Shown here: positions 13,659 to 18,996 of the stretch, piece after piece
How the letters are laid out: the number at the start of each line of letters is the position of its first letter
Position numbering within the stretch: the first letter of the stretch is position 1
Assembly: GCA_016292545.1 (NCBI GenBank)
Contig: JAEDIG010000037.1
Coordinates: forward strand, 1-18,996
Direction: 5' to 3'
Length of the DNA stretch: 18,996 bases
DNA from: Bacteroidaceae bacterium
GTDB lineage: Bacteria > Bacteroidota > Bacteroidia > Bacteroidales > Bacteroidaceae
Translations under genes and position numbers: made by a program
Notes under the pieces: generated by a model
The model's database searches: none
Told to the model about the DNA's origin: nothing
The model's input: the letters and a program-made list of their open reading frames with translations, nothing else

Positions 13659-15302
13659 CTATCTGATATCAATGTAGTCTTCCGTGAAGTTGGTGTTGAT
13701 CAGCTTCCATGCCAGACGGTAGGGGTCGTCGTAGCCATGTTTGTTGTAATAGTCCATGGGCACAATGCCCAGGCGGTAGGGGGTGGTCCTGGTGTCTCCC
13801 ACATAGTTGTTCACGATGCTGTTCAGCGACTCGTTCATGAAGGGATCCACATCATTGCCTCCCCATGCATAGTTGAAGGGTGTGCAAATTCCATGGAATG
13901 AAATGCTGCTGTATACAATGAAGAGGTGGTCCTTGTAGCTGCTGCCTATGGCATCGTTGAAGGCTTCTTTAATCAATTCCGTCTTTTCGTTCGTGTCGTG
14001 GTCAACAAAGAATTGTTCAGCATAATAACGGTCCTGAATGTACACGTGCACCCCATCGTCGTTCGTGCTGTGGCCTGTAGCGTCGTCCGGCCATACGTCA
14101 CGCAGGTTGATGCCGTAGTCGCCGTTGGTGGGGTTCGGGAAGCGGCGCATCAGCACAATCTTGCCCCTCAGTTCGCCCAGGGTCTTCAGTTGGCTGCCGG
14201 TCTCCATGATTTTGTTGATTTCGGGCATGCCGTCAACTGTGGCCTTGAAGTTCTTGCCCACGTTGCTGCCGTGCTCGTCCTTCACACACATCAGAATCAC
14301 TTCGCCCGGATGCATGGCCAGGAAGCGGCGGCATTCAGCCAGCACGTCCGAGATGGTCAGGTCAAAGTCGTCACCGAATACGGAACCGCCGTGGCAGAGG
14401 TGCATCTCGTCCTGCAGGCGGATGTCGAAAAACCGGATGCCGGAGGTGAGCTGCGTCATGATGTCGAAGTTCTGGCAGCGGTACGAACCGGCTATGTCAG
14501 AGTCGAACGTGCCGGTGTCATGGGTGCCGGGGATGGTAAGGTGCTGGATGGGCGTGTTGTCGGGCAATTGGGTCATCCATTTGGCTGCCCAGTCGTCATA
14601 CAATGGCTCGAAGCGGATAGCACCGGCCACCTTGTCGCTGTTCGATGTGTTCACCACGTTGGTCACATACACGTCGTCCCACGAGCAGTCAACGACATCC
14701 TCGTTCTTCAGGTTTGCCGCAATCTCCTTGTCTGCTGTGCGGATGATGAAGGTGAACGGGCCGCCGCTCAGAATAGAAACGCGATAGCGTGCGCACTTGT
14801 CGAGACGGAAGGCATTGCTCCTGAATCCGCTGTTGTTTACGGACACAGGCAGGGTGACACCCTCTCCCGACTTCTTGACAGACATGCACAGCACGGTGAA
14901 GTTGCCGGTGGCACCCGATGGGTTGGCAATGTAGAAGTTTTTTGTGCTCTTGAAACCCGTGACAGTGCCGTTCTTCACTCCTTGAGCAAAGGTCTCGTCC
15001 TTGCCTGTCTTGTCGATGCATACGTCAAAGGATACATTCGGGTCGGAACAGAACCAGAACAGCGTATCGTTCTCCTCCAGGTCCTCCGTAGCGAAGTTGT
15101 TGCTGGAGCGATGGTCCTGCCCTTTCATCGGCGCTTTTTCGCTCGTGATGGTGACGTATGCCTTTGTGGCCGCCTTGATTTCACCTAACTGGGGGTGCTG
15201 GATGTAGATGTTCGGGCGCTGCTCGTCGTCGTCCGAGCAGGAAACGGTTGCCAGCATTGCACACACAAGTGCGATGGGCCAAAAAAATAGATGTTTCTTC
15301 AT
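13659..15302 (-). CDS. Surface lipoprotein with PI-PLC X-type phosphodiesterase domain
   Basis: This 547-residue exported protein begins with a lipoprotein signal (A-T-V-S-C22). The mature N-terminus, Cys-Ser-Asp-Asp-Asp-Glu, resembles the acidic signal that directs Bacteroidetes lipoproteins to the cell surface. Residues about 30-235 form an unassigned region, probably beta-rich. Residues about 240-545 match the phosphatidylinositol-specific phospholipase C X domain: IPGTHDTGT with His261, SGIRFFDIRLQD with Arg295, and HLCHGG with the second catalytic His304. The two histidines and the Arg/Asp pattern suggest an active enzyme, cleaving a phosphodiester such as phosphatidylinositol or a GPI-like or sphingolipid head group; the substrate is not determined. 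It is a single-gene unit with its own -7 element at 15400 and a hairpin behind it, next to a tRNA gene. Confidence 0.9.
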   Translation of the reverse strand: MKKHLFFWPIALVCAMLATVSCSDDDEQRPNIYIQHPQLGEIKAATKAYVTITSEKAPMKGQDHRSSNNFATEDLEENDTLFWFCSDPNVSFDVCIDKTGKDETFAQGVKNGTVTGFKSTKNFYIANPSGATGNFTVLCMSVKKSGEGVTLPVSVNNSGFRSNAFRLDKCARYRVSILSGGPFTFIIRTADKEIAANLKNEDVVDCSWDDVYVTNVVNTSNSDKVAGAIRFEPLYDDWAAKWMTQLPDNTPIQHLTIPGTHDTGTFDSDIAGSYRCQNFDIMTQLTSGIRFFDIRLQDEMHLCHGGSVFGDDFDLTISDVLAECRRFLAMHPGEVILMCVKDEHGSNVGKNFKATVDGMPEINKIMETGSQLKTLGELRGKIVLMRRFPNPTNGDYGINLRDVWPDDATGHSTNDDGVHVYIQDRYYAEQFFVDHDTNEKTELIKEAFNDAIGSSYKDHLFIVYSSISFHGICTPFNYAWGGNDVDPFMNESLNSIVNNYVGDTRTTPYRLGIVPMDYYNKHGYDDPYRLAWKLINTNFTEDYIDIR

Positions 15303-15510
15303 TGTTTTTTATGTTATAGGTGTATATTGATTGCATCTCTGTTTTTTCGCGTCACTCCTTACGCCACCGTCGGCAGTTAAGTCAACTCTTTCCTAATTGC
15401 AAAATTACATAAAATTTTTCATTCTACACTCCAAAGACGCATTTTTCTTATGATTTGCCATAATTTAACAAACGTATCTTTACTGTTTCTCCACTAATAG
15501 CCAGCTTTTA
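15303..15510. other. AT-rich intergenic leader region
   Basis: This 208-base gap between the start of the PI-PLC-like gene and the end of rnr is AT-rich and holds no convincing reading frame. It contains a -7 promoter match and the left arm of the hairpin at the rnr stop. Nothing else is recognised. Confidence 0.6.
15400..15407 (-). promoter_or_regulatory. Candidate -7 element of the PI-PLC-like gene
   Basis: The minus strand reads TAATTTTG, a match to TAnnTTTG. A TTTG at 15435-15432 lies 24 bases upstream, longer than the usual 19-21. The predicted leader is about 90 bases, which leaves room for post-transcriptional control, but no known element is visible. Confidence 0.45.
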
Positions 15511-15516
15511 TTAGTG
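15492..15516. repeat. Inverted repeat across the rnr stop codon
   Basis: CACTAATA (15492-15499) and TATTAGTG (15509-15516) form an 8-base-pair perfect stem with a 9-base loop, covering the last codons and stop of rnr. No U-tract follows on the minus strand, so an intrinsic terminator is doubtful; it may protect the 3' end of the mRNA. Confidence 0.4.
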
Positions 15517-17811
15517 ATTTTTGCGCTTGCGCTTCTTCTCTTCTTTCGTGTTTTTTGCGGGCTTGGCGGGCCAGACGGAAACCGGTGAGGCCGGTTCGGG
15601 GCGCACCAGCTTGTAGTCGAGCTGTTTGGTGTAGAGATCGGCGCGTGCCACCTGCACCTTCACGCTGTCACCCAGGTTGTAGCAGTGGTGCCGGCTGCGG
15701 CCGCGCAGGCAGTAGTTGCGCTCATCGTATTCGTAGTAGTCGTCGTCGAGGTCGCGCAGGGGAATCATTCCCTCACATTTGTTCTCGTCCACCTCCACAT
15801 AGATGCCGAATTCTGTGATGCCGCTGATGGTGCCTTGGAACGTTTCTCCCAGATGGGCACCCATGAACTCCACCTGCTTGTACTTGATGCTGGCGCGCTC
15901 GGCCAGAGCGGCTGTCTGCTCCATCTCTGAACAGTGCTCACACAGGGTCTCATACTTGGTTTGGCTCACCGTGCGCCCACCCTGGGCATACTTGGTGAGG
16001 AGGCGGTGCACCAGCAAGTCGGGATAGCGGCGGATGGGGCTGGTGAAGTGGGTGTAGTAGTCGAAGGCCAGGCCGTAGTGGCCGATGTTGCAGGTGCTGT
16101 ATTTGGCCTTCATCATGGCGCGCAGGGTCACCATCTCGATGACGTTCTGCTCCTTGCGTCCCTTCACCTGGTTGAGCAGCTGGTTGAGGTGCTTGCTCAC
16201 GTCGGTGCGTGTGCCGCCTGTCTTGAGCCGGTAGCCGAACTTGACCACAAACTCGGACAGGTTCATCAGCTTGTTGGGGTCGGGGGTGTCGTGGATGCGG
16301 TAGGGGAACACCTTGGGCTTCTTTCCCCTGGGCACCTTGCCGATGCTCTCGGCCACGGTGCGGTTGGCCAGCAGCATGAACTCCTCCACAAGCTTGTTGG
16401 CATCCTTGGCCACCTTGAAATAGGTGGATTGCGGGCGGCCCTGCCCGTCGATGACGAAGCGCACCTCACAGCGGTCGAAGTCCACGGCTCCGCCTTCGAA
16501 CCTGCGCTGCCTCAGCACCTTGGCCATGCGGTTGAGGGTGATGAGCTCTTCGGCAAAGTCCTCCACGGGGCGTGCGCCTTCATAGGTGGGTGCAGCCTCG
16601 CCGTCGCCGGGAGCGCCATAGTCCTCCTCGCTGGCTTCGTGGCGGGCTTCCAGGAGTGCCTGCACCTCCTCGTAGGTGAAGCGGCGGTTGCTGCGTATCA
16701 CTGTGTGGGCCAGTTTCCATGAGTGTATGGCCGCCTTGGCATCCATTTCAAAGATGACGCTGTAGGCCAGCTTGTCCTCGTCGGGGCGCAGTGAGCAGAT
16801 GTAGTTACACAGCCGTTCGGGCAGCATGGGTATGGTGCGGTCCACCAGATATACGCTGGTGGCGCGCTTGAGTGCCTCGCGGTCGATGATGCTCCCTTCG
16901 GTCACATAGTGGCTCACGTCGGCGATGTGGACACCCACCTCCCAGCGGTTCTCCTTCACACGGCGTATGCTGATGGCATCGTCGAAGTCCTTGGCATCGC
17001 GGGGGTCGATGGTGAAGGTGGTGGCATCGCGCATGTCCACCCTGGCGGCCAGTTCCTCGTCGGTGATGGTGTCGGGGATGCGGTCGGCGGCCTTCTCCAC
17101 CTGTTCGGGGTAGGTGTAGGGGAGCCCGAACTCGGCCAGGATGGCGTGCATCTCGGCGTTGTTCTCGCCCGTGCGTCCCAGAATGTCGATGACTTTTCCG
17201 ATGGGGTTCTTGGCGTTTTCGGGCCATTCTATAATCTTCACCACGGCCTTGTCGCCGGTCTGTCCGCGTTTCAGGTAGGGCTTGGGAATGAAAATGTCGT
17301 TGGCCAGGGTGCGGTCCTCGGTGAGCAGATAGGCATAGTTCTTGTTCACCTGCAGGGTGCCCACAAAGGGCTTGTCGGCCCGCGTCACGATTTCCGTCAC
17401 CTGGGCTTCGCGCAGGTGGTTGCGCCTTCTGGCCAGCATGGTCACCTTCACCTCGTCGCCGTCCATGGCATGAAGACTGTTGCGCTCGGCCACGAGGATG
17501 GGCTCTCCGCCGTCGGCGGGCTCGAAGGTGTTCTTCCCGTTGGCCTTCCGGTGGAAGATGCCGGTCATCACCGTGGTGGGTGCGTTGAACGCATATACGT
17601 TGCGCGCAGTTTCCTTTATGCAGTCGTCCAGACAGAGCTCCTCCAGCACATCCATGCAGAGCATCCGCGCGGGATGGGTGGTGAGGCCCAGCAGCCGGTA
17701 TACGGTCTTCAGGTCGTACGACGTGGACGGGTTGTTCTCAAACAGCTCGATGAGCATCCTTTCCATTTGTGGCTTCTTCACTCCGCGGCCACCGTTGTTC
17801 TTCTTTCCCAT
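15511..17811 (-). CDS. rnr: Ribonuclease R (RNB-family 3'-5' exoribonuclease)
   Basis: This 766-residue cytoplasmic exoribonuclease degrades structured RNA from the 3' end. An N-terminal winged-helix-like region (about 15-75) precedes two cold-shock/OB domains (about 82-215). The RNB catalytic domain follows, with IDPRDAKDFDDA (268-279) supplying the Mg-binding aspartates, and HIADVSHYV (295-303) and the FTSPIRRYPDLLVHRLL segment later on. A C-terminal S1 domain begins around GTISGITEFGIYVEVDENKCEGM. The end is a Lys/Arg-rich tail (KEEKKRKRKNH), as in other RNase R proteins. An acidic insertion at about 388-418 (EASEEDYGAPGDGEAAPTY) interrupts the RNB domain and looks like a surface loop. The ATG at 17811 opens with Gly/Lys-rich residues usual for the family. 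The gene stands alone, divergent from korA. Confidence 0.96.
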   Translation of the reverse strand: MGKKNNGGRGVKKPQMERMLIELFENNPSTSYDLKTVYRLLGLTTHPARMLCMDVLEELCLDDCIKETARNVYAFNAPTTVMTGIFHRKANGKNTFEPADGGEPILVAERNSLHAMDGDEVKVTMLARRRNHLREAQVTEIVTRADKPFVGTLQVNKNYAYLLTEDRTLANDIFIPKPYLKRGQTGDKAVVKIIEWPENAKNPIGKVIDILGRTGENNAEMHAILAEFGLPYTYPEQVEKAADRIPDTITDEELAARVDMRDATTFTIDPRDAKDFDDAISIRRVKENRWEVGVHIADVSHYVTEGSIIDREALKRATSVYLVDRTIPMLPERLCNYICSLRPDEDKLAYSVIFEMDAKAAIHSWKLAHTVIRSNRRFTYEEVQALLEARHEASEEDYGAPGDGEAAPTYEGARPVEDFAEELITLNRMAKVLRQRRFEGGAVDFDRCEVRFVIDGQGRPQSTYFKVAKDANKLVEEFMLLANRTVAESIGKVPRGKKPKVFPYRIHDTPDPNKLMNLSEFVVKFGYRLKTGGTRTDVSKHLNQLLNQVKGRKEQNVIEMVTLRAMMKAKYSTCNIGHYGLAFDYYTHFTSPIRRYPDLLVHRLLTKYAQGGRTVSQTKYETLCEHCSEMEQTAALAERASIKYKQVEFMGAHLGETFQGTISGITEFGIYVEVDENKCEGMIPLRDLDDDYYEYDERNYCLRGRSRHHCYNLGDSVKVQVARADLYTKQLDYKLVRPEPASPVSVWPAKPAKNTKEEKKRKRKNH

Positions 17812-17855
17812 GACAATTCCTTCTTTTTAAGGGTTCTTTTTTGTTGGCTTGTGCA

Positions 17856-17863
17856 CAAAAATA
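17856..17863 (-). promoter_or_regulatory. Candidate rnr -7 promoter element
   Basis: The minus strand reads TATTTTTG, which fits TAnnTTTG and would start transcription near 17849, about 38 bases before the ATG. A TTTG upstream at 17879-17876 is too close (12 bases) to be a normal -33. Confidence 0.4.
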
Positions 17864-17907
17864 GCAATTTTTCTGCAAACGGGCAGTGGTTTTATTAAAA
17901 AATAAAC

Positions 17908-17915
17908 TATCTTTG
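17908..17915 (+). promoter_or_regulatory. Upstream -7 element in the rnr-korA gap
   Basis: TATCTTTG fits TAnnTTTG on the plus strand and would start a transcript near 17922, ahead of a 17-codon frame at 17945-17998 and about 190 bases before korA. No clear -33 TTTG is present. Confidence 0.4.
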
Positions 17916-17944
17916 CCCCATAATTCATAAATTATAACATTGAG

Positions 17945-17998
17945 ATGACAAAACCGGCCGTAAAAGGGCATTCGGGAGGCAAAATATCATTTTTGTAA
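17945..17998 (+). CDS. Possible 17-codon leader peptide upstream of korA
   Basis: An ATG at 17945 opens a 17-residue frame (MTKPAVKGHSGGKISFL) ending in TAA, 23 bases after the start predicted from the upstream promoter element. It lacks runs of one amino acid that would suggest attenuation, and no terminator/anti-terminator pair is evident between it and korA. It may be chance; there is no independent support for translation. Confidence 0.15.
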   Translation: MTKPAVKGHSGGKISFL

Positions 17999-18027
17999 GC
18001 CAAAGGCAGAAGAATGATTGCAAATTG

Positions 18028-18059
18028 TTTGTCCAGTTGGTAGGATTGACATATCTTTG
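18028..18059 (+). promoter_or_regulatory. korA promoter, consensus Bacteroidetes type
   Basis: TTTG (18028-18031) is followed after exactly 20 bases by TATCTTTG (18052-18059), a full match to the Bacteroidetes consensus. Transcription should begin near 18066, giving a leader of about 45 bases with no Shine-Dalgarno sequence before the ATG at 18112. Confidence 0.82.
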
Positions 18060-18111
18060 CAGCGGAAACATCGGAAAAGATGATAATTTAACACAGATAT
18101 ACAAGACAAGT

Positions 18112-18996
18112 ATGGCAGATTCATTAGAAGTGAAGGAACTGGACCAGGTAGTGGTCCGCTTCTCAGGTGATTCCGGCGACGGCATGCAGCTGGCCGGAAA
18201 CATTTTCTCCACGGTGTCTGCAACCGTGGGAAACAGCATCAGCACCTTCCCCGACTATCCGGCAGACATCCGTGCCCCGCAAGGCTCGCTCACGGGCGTG
18301 AGCGGATTCCAGGTGCATGTGGGTGCGGGTCAGGTGTACACCCCCGGCGACCAGTGCGACGTGCTGGTGGCCATGAACGCAGCTGCGCTGAAAACGCAGT
18401 ACAAATATGCCAAGCCTGGTGCCACCATCATCATCGACACCGACTCGTTCGGGCCCAAGGATCTGGAGAAGGCCGCCTTCTCCACCCCCGACTATCTGGG
18501 CGAGATGGGCATCGACCCCGACCGGGTGATTGCCTGTCCCCTCACCACGATGGTGAAGGACTGCCTCAAGGACAGTGGTATGGATGCCAAGAGTGTGCTC
18601 AAGTGCCGCAACATGTTTGCCCTGGGGCTGGTGTGCTGGCTCTTCGACCGCGATCTGGAGATTGCCTTCAACTTCCTGCGCGAAAAGTTTGCCAAGAAAC
18701 CTGCTGTGGCTGAGGCCAACATCCGGGTGATACAGTCCGGATATGACTATGGCCACAACACCCACAGCAGTGCTACTGGCGTGTACCGCATAGAGACCCG
18801 CCACAAGCAGCCCGGACGCTACATGGACATCACCGGCAACAAGGCCACAGCCTACGGTTTCATCGCGGCTGCCGAAAAGGCGGGGCTGAAGCTCTATCTG
18901 GGCAGCTATCCCATCACGCCTGCCACCGACGTGCTCCACGAGTTGAGCAAGCACAAGTCGCTGGGCGTGACCACCGTGCAGTGTGAGGATGAGATT
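18112..18996 (+). CDS. korA: 2-oxoacid:ferredoxin oxidoreductase alpha subunit, probably 2-oxoglutarate (cut by window edge)
   Basis: The first 295 codons are present. In anaerobes this enzyme interconverts 2-oxoglutarate and succinyl-CoA using ferredoxin and thiamine diphosphate; the alpha subunit pairs with a ThDP-binding beta subunit expected downstream. Residues about 12-205 are the gamma (catalytic) domain, opening VVVRFSGDSGDGMQLAGN, fused to the alpha pyrimidine-binding domain that begins near GNKATAYGFIAAAEKAGLK (242-260) and contains SYPITPATDVLHEL. This gamma-alpha order is the KorA/OorA-type arrangement. Substrate choice (2-oxoglutarate versus branched-chain 2-oxoacids) cannot be decided from this part. 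The ATG at 18112 follows a consensus promoter by about 45 bases. No in-frame stop occurs before the edge. Confidence 0.93.
   Translation, partial: MADSLEVKELDQVVVRFSGDSGDGMQLAGNIFSTVSATVGNSISTFPDYPADIRAPQGSLTGVSGFQVHVGAGQVYTPGDQCDVLVAMNAAALKTQYKYAKPGATIIIDTDSFGPKDLEKAAFSTPDYLGEMGIDPDRVIACPLTTMVKDCLKDSGMDAKSVLKCRNMFALGLVCWLFDRDLEIAFNFLREKFAKKPAVAEANIRVIQSGYDYGHNTHSSATGVYRIETRHKQPGRYMDITGNKATAYGFIAAAEKAGLKLYLGSYPITPATDVLHELSKHKSLGVTTVQCEDEI

Noticed and set aside
13350..13901. Plus-strand open frame starting inside the tRNA gene
   Set aside because: It begins within tRNA-Leu, crosses a hairpin and runs antisense into the PI-PLC-like gene; no coding support.

Overview
The window looks like chromosomal DNA from a member of the Bacteroidales, most likely close to Prevotellaceae. 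Three things support this. Almost every intergenic gap carries a match to the Bacteroidetes promoter element TAnnTTTG (best examples TTTG-20 bp-TACCTTTG before alaS and TTTG-20 bp-TATCTTTG before korA). Starts lack Shine-Dalgarno sequences and sit in A-rich leaders. The gene content is also typical: a HAD-hotdog fusion protein, a Tat-exported Gfo/Idh oxidoreductase, a lipoprotein starting Cys-Ser-Asp-Asp-Asp-Glu, and a secreted GH84 glycosidase. The genus is inference.

Layout. The left edge holds the 5' end of alaS (minus strand), divergent from a small MerR-type regulator (plus strand), with interlocked promoters between them. Next, on the minus strand, come an exported TIM-barrel sugar isomerase/epimerase-like protein and, just upstream of it in the same transcript, a Tat-exported Gfo/Idh/MocA oxidoreductase. 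A 500-base non-coding stretch (about 3254-3761) follows; it contains three 23-bp-spaced near-palindromic repeats and other short repeats. Then comes a minus-strand pair, nadB-trkH, joined by a GTGA overlap. Divergent from nadB is a plus-strand run with 40-51 base gaps: a PBP4-type D-Ala-D-Ala carboxypeptidase lipoprotein, a HAD/hotdog-thioesterase fusion (probably a menaquinone-pathway enzyme), a secreted GH84 beta-N-acetylhexosaminidase and a secreted bleomycin-hydrolase-like cysteine peptidase. A tRNA-Leu(UAA) gene follows; its promoter lies inside a long imperfect inverted repeat. On the minus strand come a probably surface-exposed PI-PLC-like lipoprotein and RNase R. The right edge holds the 5' part of korA (2-oxoacid:ferredoxin oxidoreductase alpha, plus strand), preceded by a textbook Bacteroidetes promoter.

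How the genes fit together. Most are housekeeping (tRNA charging, NAD synthesis, K+ uptake, RNA decay, menaquinone, anaerobic 2-oxoacid metabolism). A second theme is envelope or extracellular processing: a peptidoglycan peptidase, a hexosaminidase, a cysteine peptidase, a phosphodiesterase-like lipoprotein and an exported sugar oxidoreductase/isomerase pair. I see no CRISPR array, transposase, phage gene or recognisable defence system, and no wholly new multi-gene system. The points most worth following up are the 23-bp palindromic repeats, the exported oxidoreductase/isomerase pair, the HAD-hotdog fusion with an altered HAD motif, and the inverted repeat around the tRNA promoter.
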